A DNA stretch of 51,582 nt. Source: Candidatus Caldisaccharidevorator malaysiensis. GTDB lineage: Bacteria; Armatimonadota; Fervidibacteria; Fervidibacterales; Fervidibacteraceae. The notes under the pieces were generated by a model, which searched no databases, was not told where the DNA came from, and worked only from the letters and a program-made list of their open reading frames with translations. Below, in pieces: positions 44,298 to 51,582 of the stretch (positions within the stretch are counted from its first letter, which is position 1; each line of letters begins with the position of its first letter). The position numbers and the translations under genes are program-made. The DNA is taken from the NCBI GenBank assembly GCA_025057575.1, contig JANXBO010000016.1, forward strand, positions 1-51,582, in the 5' to 3' direction.

Positions 44298-44474
44298 GTG
44301 CGACAGCAGGTTCCGCTGGGACTTGCGATTGTGATTATCATTCTGGTCGTCCTCATCGCTGGCGGTGCCGTTTGGTTCTTGATGGGGCGGGCACCCAAGC
44401 CGGAAGGGCAGGCTCCAAAGGAGTTTATGCCAAGACCGCCGTATGCACCGCCGGCAGCCCGACAGCCGCAGTAG
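44298..44474 (+). CDS. 58-residue single-pass membrane protein with proline-rich tail
   Basis: A small gene easily missed by length filters. GTG at 44298 is 9 bases after GGAGG. Residues 6-30 form one membrane helix (LGLAIVIIILVVLIAGGAVWFL). The tail is basic and proline-rich (GRAPKPEGQAPKEF, PRPPYAPPAARQPQ). It starts 14 bases after the prepilin stop and shares its promoter, so it may help its export or membrane retention. I recognise no family. Confidence 0.72.
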   Translation: MRQQVPLGLAIVIIILVVLIAGGAVWFLMGRAPKPEGQAPKEFMPRPPYAPPAARQPQ

Positions 44475-44495
44475 CGGACACCTTTCTCGGGAAGG

Positions 44496-45005
44496 TCAGG
44501 GCTGGTCCGTCAACTCATTCTCCAAGCGGACCAGCCCTTGGTCGGTGCGCCAGCCGTAAACACTAACGATCCGCCATCGCCCTAACCAGGTTCTCTCCAG
44601 AGAGATGGTCACTGTCACCGGTCCAAAGGGAACAGCGAAGGAGCCGTCCGGCATCGCCACACCCCGCACTTGCACGCGGGCGTCGGCGTCCCAAAATGTG
44701 GAACGCCATATCTCCTCAACCGTAACCCAAACCCACGCCTGAGTGTCCCGATCCCGACACCAAGACAGAAGAAACCGGTAAACATCGCCGTAGGTATAAC
44801 CGTAGGGGTCCCGGTAGTTGGGGGAAATAAGGGCGATGGTGTTGCCCATTTCCTTTTTCTGAAAGGATCGGGCAGCCGATTGGATCGTTTCGGTGATCCG
44901 CTCTTCGGGTCGGGAGTAAAGGATCCAGAAGCCCATTAAAGAAACGATCAAAAGACCGCCCAACCACAGCCCGAGCCGCAGTGCCATTCCTTGCCAGTTG
45001 ATCAA
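44496..45005 (-). CDS. Uncharacterised membrane-anchored protein, possible NTF2-like domain
   Basis: A hypothetical protein: one membrane helix (LGLWLGGLLIVSLMGFWILY), then a mixed alpha/beta domain of about 120 residues (ITETIQSAARSFQKKEMGNTI, VTVEEIWRSTFWDADARVQV, TVTISLERTWLGRWRIVSVY) whose pattern fits the NTF2-like fold, an inference only. TTG at 45005 has GAGAGG upstream; ATG at 44987 is an alternative. A start further upstream would run into the divergent kinase gene. It converges with the small membrane protein gene. Confidence 0.68.
   Translation of the reverse strand: MINWQGMALRLGLWLGGLLIVSLMGFWILYSRPEERITETIQSAARSFQKKEMGNTIALISPNYRDPYGYTYGDVYRFLLSWCRDRDTQAWVWVTVEEIWRSTFWDADARVQVRGVAMPDGSFAVPFGPVTVTISLERTWLGRWRIVSVYGWRTDQGLVRLENELTDQP
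44499..44537. terminator. Inverted repeat between convergent genes, possible bidirectional terminator
   Basis: GGGCTGGTCCG and CGGACCAGCCC form a perfect 11-bp stem with a 17-base loop, starting at the stop codon of the minus-strand gene and 24 bases after the plus-strand stop. It also codes for the last residues of the minus-strand protein. No strong T run follows on either strand, so Rho-independent action is uncertain. Confidence 0.45.
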
Positions 45006-45061
45006 TACTTGTTTCCACCTCTCACTTAAGATTGTGACGATAAAGAGGTTCCCGATGAGCA

Positions 45062-46129
45062 ATGATCATTCCAGACGAGTGGGCGAGAGCAGTGGAACAC
45101 ATTCAGCAGGATGACAGATCTTTGGCAAAGGTGATGGTCGTTGGTGCTATTGACACGGGAAAGACGACCTTTTGCGGTTTGCTGGCAAAAAGTTTGTGGC
45201 AGGCGGGTTGGCGGACGGCTGTTGTGGATGCCGATTTGGGTCAGTCCGACATCGGTCTGCCGACGACGATTGGCGTCGGGGTTGTGGAAAACTGGTTTGA
45301 CACTCTCAGCGAGGTTCCCTGCCGGTCCGCCTACTTTGTCGGGAATGTTTCCCCGGTCGGTCATTTGCTCCAGACGGTCACGGGAACCAGACTGATGGTG
45401 GACAAAGCCATTTCTTGGAATTGCCAGAGGATCATCTTGGACACCGATGGTTTGGTAGATGGACCGTCAGGTTGGTCCCTTAAGTATCATCTTTTTCAAC
45501 TGGTGCAGCCGGACTGGATCGTAATGTTGGAGCGGCACGAGGAACTGGCATCCCTGAAAGCCCTCTGGTGCCGGTCCGAAAAGGTAAAAATTCTCCCTCT
45601 CGCCGTTCCCCCCTCAGTCCGACAAAGAGGGAGAGAAGAGAGAAAGAAATTTCGTGAAGATCGTTTCAAAGCCTATCTCCCTTTGTGCCAGTTCCTGGAC
45701 TTATCCTTACAGGAGGTGCGCCTCACCAATGCCTCCCTCGGAATGGGACGGATGGTCCCCTTGGAGGAAATGCGAAGGCTATTGCCATCGTCCATTGACC
45801 CGGAATCCTTTCTGGGTGCCTGGCAATGGGGAAGAAAGGTGACGGTCTTGGCGGAGTCGGTTCCCTCGGCAGGTATCTTGACGGTCAATGACTTGGAATG
45901 GATCTTCAGAACCCCTGACGAATACGAGCAAGTGGTCGTGGGTCTTCTCGATGCTGAGGGGAACCTTCTGGAGGTTGGGATAACCTTCCGGCTGGACTGG
46001 CACCGTCAACGGCTGACAGTGCTTGCTCCAAGAAAAGAACAGTCAGCCCCATCCATCGTTTATTTCGGAAGGTATCGGATCACTCTGTCGGGAGACGAGA
46101 TCGGCACCCTGCCCGTGGACGCTTTGTAA
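45062..46129 (+). CDS. Clp1/Nol9/Grc3-like P-loop polynucleotide 5'-kinase
   Basis: A 355-residue P-loop protein resembling the Clp1 RNA 5'-hydroxyl kinase family best known from eukaryotes and archaea. The Walker A region is VVGAIDTGKTTFCGLLA, and the family-specific VVDADLGQSDIGLPTTIG follows. Further matches are FVGNVSPVGHL and ILDTDGLVDGPSGWSLKYHL. A C-terminal beta domain follows at about 260-355. Bacterial homologues exist but their substrates are not established; RNA or DNA 5'-end repair is a reasonable inference. It is transcribed divergently from the NTF2-like gene. Confidence 0.87.
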   Translation: MIIPDEWARAVEHIQQDDRSLAKVMVVGAIDTGKTTFCGLLAKSLWQAGWRTAVVDADLGQSDIGLPTTIGVGVVENWFDTLSEVPCRSAYFVGNVSPVGHLLQTVTGTRLMVDKAISWNCQRIILDTDGLVDGPSGWSLKYHLFQLVQPDWIVMLERHEELASLKALWCRSEKVKILPLAVPPSVRQRGREERKKFREDRFKAYLPLCQFLDLSLQEVRLTNASLGMGRMVPLEEMRRLLPSSIDPESFLGAWQWGRKVTVLAESVPSAGILTVNDLEWIFRTPDEYEQVVVGLLDAEGNLLEVGITFRLDWHRQRLTVLAPRKEQSAPSIVYFGRYRITLSGDEIGTLPVDAL

Positions 46130-46219
46130 GATGTGTTGGCGAGACAGGCAAAAATGCCCACCGTCACGACAGAACAAGTAACAACGGATAAAAGAGTTCC
46201 TTTCCTTTAGCCTCTTGGT

Positions 46220-46939
46220 TTACTGAACGGTCTCATCAAGAGGAAGGTTCAGATCCTCATAAAGCCGTCGGCGCACATTTTTGTCGCTTTCCAGTTCCCG
46301 GCGGGCAGCGAGGGCAACATCCCGTGCTGCATGCGCGGGGACGACGATCACTCCGTCATCATCAGCGACAATGATGTCGCCAGGCGAAACCCTAACACCG
46401 CCACACTGAATGGTTTCGTTCATCCCGGCAAATTCCAGCCGACCGATGACGGTGGTCCGAGCCACATACCGTGCCCATACGGGGGTTTTCTGCCTGCGGA
46501 TTTCGTAGGTATCCCGGCAGCCCCCGTCCAGGACGGCTGCCACGATCCCCGCCTTTTTTGCTGATAAGGCAATTTGGGATCCCCAAAAGCCGACCTCCAG
46601 AGAAGACATATCCACAACCAAAATGTCGCCTGGCTTGGCAACGGTCAGAAAGGGATAAGGGCATCTGTCCCGATACCATTGGGCAGAATAGTCGGCATAT
46701 TGGGACGGAGTCATTGACGGCACCGTTTCTCCAGCGGGCACATAACGGACCGTCAGCGCCCTGCCGAAGACACGGACACCCTGCAGTAGGGGACGGATGG
46801 CTCGGTCCACCAAACCGACATCGCGAAGCCCGACCGCATCCATTCCATCGGACACATCAGCGACCCGCAAGCCGTCAAACAAGCTGGGCAGCTGGTTGAT
46901 ACTTTGTCGGCTGTCGTAAAAAGGCACGGGGGGTTCCAT
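46220..46939 (-). CDS. RraA family protein (HMG aldolase / demethylmenaquinone methyltransferase-like)
   Basis: A 239-residue member of the RraA/MenG fold. Landmarks are LRVADVSDGMDAVG, FGRALTVRYVP, GDILVVDMSSLEVGFWGSQIA, AAVLDGGCRDTYEIR and PGDIIVADDDGVIVVPA. The GGCRD motif holds the Arg and Asp of the metal-binding active site seen in 4-hydroxy-4-methyl-2-oxoglutarate aldolases, so it is more likely an aldolase or decarboxylase than an RNase E regulator. It is monocistronic and converges with the Clp1-like gene. Confidence 0.88.
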   Translation of the reverse strand: MEPPVPFYDSRQSINQLPSLFDGLRVADVSDGMDAVGLRDVGLVDRAIRPLLQGVRVFGRALTVRYVPAGETVPSMTPSQYADYSAQWYRDRCPYPFLTVAKPGDILVVDMSSLEVGFWGSQIALSAKKAGIVAAVLDGGCRDTYEIRRQKTPVWARYVARTTVIGRLEFAGMNETIQCGGVRVSPGDIIVADDDGVIVVPAHAARDVALAARRELESDKNVRRRLYEDLNLPLDETVQ

Positions 46940-47194
46940 CTCCTTGCGACCACTTCAATGGCCCCACTTACGTTCGGCGAGCGTCGCGAGCCTAGCGAGC
47001 CAACTGCTATCGGTGACCAGGCGGCGCGGATCCTGCCGATGGTTCTCCCGCCCCTTGCGTAGCACCCGGTGACCCGGGATTCGAATTCTCAGGCGGCGTA
47101 CCGAGACGTATCGGCAGTCCTCTTAAAAACGCGGTCGATTGCGCCTCAGTTATCCAACGAATACGATCAAAACGCATTGAAACGCTGGACAAGA
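46940..47194. other. Non-coding stretch with repeats, composition unlike surroundings
   Basis: No convincing gene is seen. It contains clustered GCGAGC words at 46976-47000, and an inverted repeat CTGCCGAT/ATCGGCAG at 47033-47040 and 47110-47117. A GGTGACC word occurs twice. A tRNA T-loop-like GATTCGAAT occurs near 47080 but the rest of a tRNA cannot be folded. It may be a degraded RNA gene or the edge of an acquired segment with the next gene. Confidence 0.4.
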
Positions 47195-48133
47195 TCACCT
47201 GATCGAAGGCCACGTCTCAAAGTCCTGAGTGTTCAGACCGGCTGGCAAGTTAACAGGGCTCCGTGACACACGGTCAAATAGAAAAATGTCGCCATCCTTC
47301 GCATATGCGACATATCTGCCATCGAGACTGATCGCGGGATGCTGGGCATCCCCCTCGCTGATTAACTCGTCCGAATTATTCGCCACTAACCGCACATAGA
47401 TTCCGTGTCGCACCTGGTCGTTTATATCCTTGCCCACCTGAAAATGTGCGATTAGATCGGGCACGTCACTGCCACCGGGCTGGCTGAAGGAGGGATCATT
47501 CGGGTACGGTTGCCGAGCGTGTCCTTTCGGCAGTGCGAAGGAGTAAACTATCCGCCCGGTTGCGACCTCACGTAGAACGACATAGTTACGAGGACCCAGC
47601 GGGGCAGCCCAGTGGTGAGCCACGTGGGAGCCATTACCATCCAGGCAGGAAATAACGGGCAGCGTTGACCCTCTAATGTGAAGCACGACCCGCTGCCCTT
47701 GGAGGTCATACACGACGAACCCGTGGGGGTAGTATACCGAATACGAGAGGAACCTTCCATCGCCGGAAAGAGATGGGAACTTTTCGTCCGCTCCAGGTGA
47801 ATTGGTAACATTGCGAGTAGTGCCAGACACGACATCGTGCAGAAAGATGTCTGCATGGTTCCCAACCAGACTATGAAAGGCAATCATCGTGCCGGCGGCG
47901 TTTACGGCGGGGGACTGCGCATTAGCAAGGGCTGCGACCAGCTTGCTTTCGGGCTTGATGTCAAGGTTGTAAATGTAGTAAAGAAGAACGTGACTCCCCG
48001 TTGATGTCTGTCGTTCAATGGCGATGTAGCGTCCAGACGACGACTGAAAAGACGCATGTGATTGCGACGAGCGCCAGGAAAGAGCTGCTGCCGCGAAGGC
48101 AAGTAAAAGAAACACCACCTTCTTCCCTTTCAC
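47195..48133 (-). CDS. Exported TolB-like beta-propeller protein
   Basis: A 312-residue protein with a signal peptide (VVFLLLAFAAAALSWRSSQS) and PD40 blades (PAVNAAGTMIAFHSLVG, FPSLSGDGRFLSYSVYY, HPAISLDGRYVAYAKDGDIF). GTG at 48133 follows GAGGGAGGG. It has its own strong promoter. Codon usage and the adjacent 255-base non-coding stretch look different from the neighbouring genes, hinting at acquisition, though this is a visual judgement. No TonB/Tol partner is near. Confidence 0.82.
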   Translation of the reverse strand: MKGKKVVFLLLAFAAAALSWRSSQSHASFQSSSGRYIAIERQTSTGSHVLLYYIYNLDIKPESKLVAALANAQSPAVNAAGTMIAFHSLVGNHADIFLHDVVSGTTRNVTNSPGADEKFPSLSGDGRFLSYSVYYPHGFVVYDLQGQRVVLHIRGSTLPVISCLDGNGSHVAHHWAAPLGPRNYVVLREVATGRIVYSFALPKGHARQPYPNDPSFSQPGGSDVPDLIAHFQVGKDINDQVRHGIYVRLVANNSDELISEGDAQHPAISLDGRYVAYAKDGDIFLFDRVSRSPVNLPAGLNTQDFETWPSIR

Positions 48134-48164
48134 AACTAATCCCTCCCTCGTCAGCTTGGTCCTT

Positions 48165-48193
48165 GCTATAACACGGACCCCATCCTATGTCAA
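48165..48193 (-). promoter_or_regulatory. Sigma-70-type promoter for the TolB-like gene
   Basis: On the minus strand TTGACA (48193-48188), a 17-base spacer and TATAGC (48170-48165) precede a short leader with GAGGGAGGG and the GTG start at 48133. This is a near-consensus promoter. Confidence 0.65.
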
Positions 48194-48299
48194 TAGGGCT
48201 TTCCGTGACACTGAGAACACCGAATCGGTAAAGTGCGCGGCTGTTGGTTAACGAAAACATCCCCCGTGACTTTCCGATACCATTTGCATCACTGTGACA

Positions 48300-50657
48300 T
48301 CACGAGGCGGTTGCAGCCGCTGGGACTTCTTGAGGCAACAGGGCGACTTCCAGGACTTCGTCCATATTCTCCACAAAATGGAACTCCAATGCGTCCTTGA
48401 TGTGGTCGGGCACTTCGGTCAGGTCCTTTTGATTCTGAGTGGGTAGGATGACCGCTTTGATGCCCGCCTCCTTGGCGGCTAACACTTTCTCTTTAATTCC
48501 GCCCACCGGCAGGACCCGTCCTGTCAGGGTTATCTCCCCCGTCATCGCCAGGTCACTCCTGACGGGTCTTCCGGTGACCAAACTGGCTAAGGCGGTTGCC
48601 ATCGTAATGCCGGCGGACGGACCGTCTTTGGGTATGGCACCGGCGGGAACGTGAATGTGAATGTCAATTCGTGAGAAAAAGTCTTCGGGAATGGACAGTT
48701 GCTCCGAGCGGGAGCGGACGAAACTGAGGGCGGCTTGTGCCGATTCCTTCATAATCTCGCCTAGATGACCTGTGATCGTCAGGTTTCCTCTGCCGGGCAT
48801 TTTGGTCGTTTCCACGAAAAGGACAGTGCCGCCAAAGGGGGTCCAGGCTAATCCTCTGGCGACGCCCACTCGGGGCGCCCGGTCGGTGACTTCGCGCACA
48901 AATGGAGGTGGTCCCAATAGTTCGGCTAGACTTTCCGCAGTGACGACAACTTTCCCCACCTTTCCCTCCGCCACCGACCTGGCGGTTTTTCGGCAGATGT
49001 TGGCGATTTGTCGGCTGAGGTTGCGCACGCCCGCCTCTCGGGTGTAATCAGTGATGATCACTTTCAGCGCCTCATCAGTAATCTCCAGGTGTTCTTCCGT
49101 CAGCCCGTGTTCCTTGAGGTTGCGGCTGATGAGGAACCTTTTGGCGATCTGCAGTTTTTCTTCTTGGCTGTATCCGGGAAGGCGCAGGACTTCCATCCGG
49201 TCTAGAAGGGCAGGAGGGATCGTATCCGTGATGTTGGCGGTGCAGATGAACAGGACTTGGGAAAGGTCAAAAGGGACCTCCAGGTAGTGGTCGGAAAAAG
49301 TGTGGTTCTGTTCTGGATCCAAGACTTCAAGAAGTGCCGATGCCGGATCGCCCCGAAAGTCTATCCCTAACTTATCGACCTCGTCCAGCATAAAAACTGG
49401 ATTTTTGGAACCCGTTTGGCGAAGACCTTGGATGATGCGCCCTGGCAGGGCGCCCACATAGGTCCTTCGGTGCCCTCTTATTTCTGCTTCGTCTCGGACA
49501 CCGCCGAGGCTCATCCGAATAAACTTTCTCCCCAGAGCCCGTGCGATGCTCTGACCCAGGCTCGTCTTGCCGACACCCGGCGGTCCTACGAAGCAAAGGA
49601 TCGGACCTTTAGTATCGGACTTAAGTTTGCGGACAGCCAGAAACTCCAAAATTCGTTCTTTGACATCATCCAGGTCGTAATGGTCCTCGTCAAGGACCCT
49701 CTGCGCATTGCTAATGTCCATATTGTCCTCAGTGACCTTTGACCAGGGGAGGTTGATGAGCCAGTCAAGGTAAGTCCTGCTGACGGTATATTCTGCGGAA
49801 GAAGGGTGCATTTTGGAGAGCCGATCTAACTCCCTGAAGGCTGCTTCTTTTGCTTGCTCGGGCAGACCCGCTTCTTCCACCTTCTGTCTCAACTGTTCTA
49901 TCTCTTGCTCGGTGGTTTCGCCCAGTTCCTTTTGGATCTCTCTCAACTGCTGGCGAAGAATGAACTCCCTCTGTGCCTTGTCTAATTCCTGTCGGGCTTG
50001 CTCCTGAATGCTTTGGGTTAACTCCAAAACCTGAATCTCGTGGGACAGAGCAGGGAGAATGTCACGCAACCTCTGGACTGGATCAAAGGTCTCTAAAAAC
50101 TTTTGCCGTTGAGCGGACGGCATTTCCACGGCGGTGACGACCAAGTCGGCTAATTGAGCCGGCGTCTCAGCAGCGCTCGCCAAAAGGGCGGCTTCATCGG
50201 GTAGGTGAGGGGACAACTGGACCAGTCTCCGAAAGAGACTGGCAACGCTATTCATCAAGGCTTCCACTTCAATCGTTTTTTCTACCGATTCGTCAGGGAG
50301 GAAATAGGTGGCTTTGAGATAGGGGTCTGACTGAGTCCAGTTCTCAATCCGTGCTCGTGCCAGTCCTCGGACGACTAACTGAATGCGCCCTTCGGGATGC
50401 CTCATCATCCTCAAGATCGTCACCAGACAGCCGACAGAATAAAGATCCTCGGGGGGTTTAGGATCCGGATTGTCCTTATCTTTCTGCAAAACGGCAATAA
50501 AAATCCGGTGCTCCGCTGCCGCGGCGTCCACGGCACGGATACTCTTTGGTCGTCCCACATCCAGAGGAGTGACCATAAAGGGGAAAATGACGTGCTCTTT
50601 AAGCGCCAATACGGGTAACTCTTGGGGCAGTTGTTGGCGCAGTTCTGCGGGAATCAT
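48300..50657 (-). CDS. lon: ATP-dependent protease Lon
   Basis: Lon degrades damaged and regulatory proteins in the cytoplasm. All domains are in place over 785 residues: substrate-binding N-domain ([21 protein letters not shown]), coiled coil, AAA+ module with Walker [16 protein letters not shown] (about residue 356) and Walker [11 protein letters not shown], and the C-terminal protease with Ser in [14 protein letters not shown] (about 679) and Lys in [14 protein letters not shown] (about 722). Its ATG overlaps the stop of the small heat-shock gene by 4 bases, so both chaperone and protease are made together. Confidence 0.97.
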   Translation of the reverse strand: MIPAELRQQLPQELPVLALKEHVIFPFMVTPLDVGRPKSIRAVDAAAAEHRIFIAVLQKDKDNPDPKPPEDLYSVGCLVTILRMMRHPEGRIQLVVRGLARARIENWTQSDPYLKATYFLPDESVEKTIEVEALMNSVASLFRRLVQLSPHLPDEAALLASAAETPAQLADLVVTAVEMPSAQRQKFLETFDPVQRLRDILPALSHEIQVLELTQSIQEQARQELDKAQREFILRQQLREIQKELGETTEQEIEQLRQKVEEAGLPEQAKEAAFRELDRLSKMHPSSAEYTVSRTYLDWLINLPWSKVTEDNMDISNAQRVLDEDHYDLDDVKERILEFLAVRKLKSDTKGPILCFVGPPGVGKTSLGQSIARALGRKFIRMSLGGVRDEAEIRGHRRTYVGALPGRIIQGLRQTGSKNPVFMLDEVDKLGIDFRGDPASALLEVLDPEQNHTFSDHYLEVPFDLSQVLFICTANITDTIPPALLDRMEVLRLPGYSQEEKLQIAKRFLISRNLKEHGLTEEHLEITDEALKVIITDYTREAGVRNLSRQIANICRKTARSVAEGKVGKVVVTAESLAELLGPPPFVREVTDRAPRVGVARGLAWTPFGGTVLFVETTKMPGRGNLTITGHLGEIMKESAQAALSFVRSRSEQLSIPEDFFSRIDIHIHVPAGAIPKDGPSAGITMATALASLVTGRPVRSDLAMTGEITLTGRVLPVGGIKEKVLAAKEAGIKAVILPTQNQKDLTEVPDHIKDALEFHFVENMDEVLEVALLPQEVPAAATAS

Positions 50658-51058
50658 TGTCCTCTTCCTCCTTCCTCCTTGCTGGACGGGTCCTGATACC
50701 CTTTTCGTGTCGGAATCCGTTTGGGGACCACGATGTGCAGGATGCCGTTTTTAATCTGCGCCGTAATCTCATCGTCGTTGACCGGTCCCGGCAAAGGGAT
50801 GTCTCTTTGGAAAGGACCGTAGTTCAGTTCTAGGATCAATAACTGATTGGTTCCCGACAGGATTGGCTTGCGCAATCCCCTGATTCGTAGGGTCCTTTCT
50901 TCAGTCAGATATTCAACGCTGACTTGATCTTTATCAATGCCGGCAAGTTCCACGATGACGTGGTAAGCGTCTTTGTCCTCACCTAGGTCCACCGCCGGTT
51001 GCCAGTGGCTGGATGCTCTAAAGACCTCCCTGAAAGCCCAGAACCGGACTTCTGCCAT
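50654..51058 (-). CDS. Small heat-shock protein, Hsp20 family
   Basis: A 134-residue alpha-crystallin-domain chaperone that holds unfolded proteins without ATP. The domain shows [22 protein letters not shown] at its start, then [10 protein letters not shown], the [20 protein letters not shown] stretch and the [11 protein letters not shown] end motif. The N-arm is short (about 20 residues). It lies first in an operon with lon and is preceded by a palindrome overlapping a likely promoter, so heat or stress control is probable. Confidence 0.94.
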   Translation of the reverse strand: MAEVRFWAFREVFRASSHWQPAVDLGEDKDAYHVIVELAGIDKDQVSVEYLTEERTLRIRGLRKPILSGTNQLLILELNYGPFQRDIPLPGPVNDDEITAQIKNGILHIVVPKRIPTRKGYQDPSSKEEGGRGQ

Positions 51059-51128
51059 AGACGGTCCCCCTTAAGTAGTCACTCACCTGATCGCTCTTTC
51101 CCTTGCCTCATCGTCATTTCCTTCGTAA

Positions 51129-51162
51129 GTTATGGCATAAGGTAGTTCGCCTTGCCAAGGCG
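51129..51162 (-). promoter_or_regulatory. Candidate promoter and operator of the hsp20-lon operon
   Basis: On the minus strand TTGGCA (51158-51153), an 18-base spacer and CATAAC (51134-51129) form a possible promoter. The -35 lies inside the 15-base palindrome CGCCTTG-G-CAAGGCG (51148-51162), placed so that a bound repressor would block it. It does not match CIRCE. Confidence 0.45.
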
Positions 51163-51208
51163 ATTGGCAATTCGGGAAAGATCCTCATTAATACGAGGGC
51201 GATCGGGG

Positions 51209-51237
51209 TTGACAAGGCTTTTAGATCGCTGGAAAAT
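51209..51237 (+). promoter_or_regulatory. Possible promoter for the right-edge coiled-coil gene
   Basis: TTGACA, a 17-base spacer and GAAAAT lie just before the ATG at 51254. The -35 is consensus, the -10 is weak. Confidence 0.35.
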
Positions 51238-51253
51238 GGTGCAGGGATGAAAA

Positions 51254-51582
51254 ATGATAACAGAAGAAGAGATCTTGCGTCTTTTCAGGGAGAATGAATG
51301 GTTCCGCCAGATGGTCCGCCAACTTGTCCTGACAGAAGAACTCCTTGGTCTGCCCGCTAAGGTAGAACAGCTGCGGGCACAGATGCAGGAAGAGTTCCTA
51401 AAGGTCTGGGAGGCTATCCACCGGGTGGAGAAACAGTTGGAAGCCAATACCCGGCAAATTGCGCATAACTCTCAGCAGATAGACCGCCTCATAGAGCGGA
51501 TGGAGCGGGTGGAGGCACAGATAGAGGCGTTAACGCAACGGATGGAACGGGTGGAGGCACAGATAGAGGCGTTAACGCAACG
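51254..51582 (+). CDS. Coiled-coil protein, DUF3782-like N-terminal part (partial)
   Basis: The gene runs off the right edge of the window; 109 codons are seen. It begins MITEEEILRLFRENEWFRQM and LTEELLGLPAKVEQL, a pattern typical of the N-terminal region of DUF3782-type proteins, which carry a long coiled coil followed by a PD-(D/E)xK nuclease-like domain. Heptads follow, then a 14-residue unit RMERVEAQIEALTQ encoded twice by nearly identical 42-base repeats (51497-51538 and 51539-51580). The nuclease domain would lie outside the window, so this assignment is provisional. Confidence 0.7.
   Translation, partial: MITEEEILRLFRENEWFRQMVRQLVLTEELLGLPAKVEQLRAQMQEEFLKVWEAIHRVEKQLEANTRQIAHNSQQIDRLIERMERVEAQIEALTQRMERVEAQIEALTQ

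Noticed and set aside
47060..47100. tRNA-like T-arm (GATTCGAAT) in the spacer after the RraA-like gene
   Set aside because: The T-stem pairs at only four of five positions, no matching acceptor arms or anticodon arm fold on either strand, and no CCA is seen.

Overview
The window is chromosomal DNA from a bacterium with GTG and TTG starts, Shine-Dalgarno-led genes and densely packed operons with 4-base ATGA-type overlaps. The Gram-negative type IV pilus/type II secretion core (PilM, PilN, PilO, PilP-like, secretin, PilC/GspF, prepilin peptidase), the many minor pilins, an H-x9-DG prepilin and several beta-propeller proteins suggest the Armatimonadota/Fervidibacterota neighbourhood, probably a thermophile. 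This placement is an inference from gene content; no rRNA gene or other phylogenetic marker was analysed.

Layout. 1-4.0 kb: the end of carB, convergent proA, and a pair encoding a phosphodiesterase-like protein and a membrane protein. 4.0-12.4 kb: a large Tat-type exported glycosidase-like protein, an M23 murein hydrolase activator, a CtpA protease, a LysM-G5 protein and a DUF1015 protein. 12.4-19.3 kb: hisI, a TPR protein, two zinc-ribbon proteins, folB, folK and a pilC/gspF gene. 19.3-28.3 kb: a fused sugar kinase/MurNAc-6-P etherase, then pilM-N-O-P, a glycine-rich STN protein and a secretin. 28.3-31.8 kb: aroC, a PIG-L deacetylase and a BatD-like protein. 31.8-41.7 kb: a minus-strand operon of three pseudopilins, a giant PilX-like protein and two beta-propeller proteins, most of them with aspartate-rich calcium-loop repeats. 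41.8-48.1 kb: prepilin peptidase, a methyltransferase, an H-x9-DG prepilin with a 58-residue membrane protein, a Clp1-like kinase, an RraA-like protein and a TolB-like propeller. 48.3-51.6 kb: an hsp20-lon operon and the start of a coiled-coil protein.

The most notable result is two genes that ordinary gene calling would truncate or miss because each has an in-frame TGA. One (12368-12895, minus) is an exported protein with two HMA-type domains whose first metal motif reads TGA-G-G-C, so the stop sits where the first cysteine of CxxC belongs. The other (7004-7174, minus) is a 56-residue two-helix membrane protein in which TGA sits where a conserved cysteine of a C-P-I-T-like motif is expected. 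Each TGA is followed at SECIS distance by a stem-loop with G and U in the apical loop. Together they indicate two selenocysteine proteins at the cell envelope and predict that this organism has selA, selB, selC and selD outside the window.

Most of the rest serves the cell envelope: one type IV pilus or type II secretion-like machine (core at 18-28 kb, pseudopilins at 38-42 kb, peptidase at 41.8 kb), peptidoglycan processing and salvage (M23 protein, LysM-G5 protein, kinase-MurQ fusion), and protein quality control (CtpA, Hsp20, Lon).
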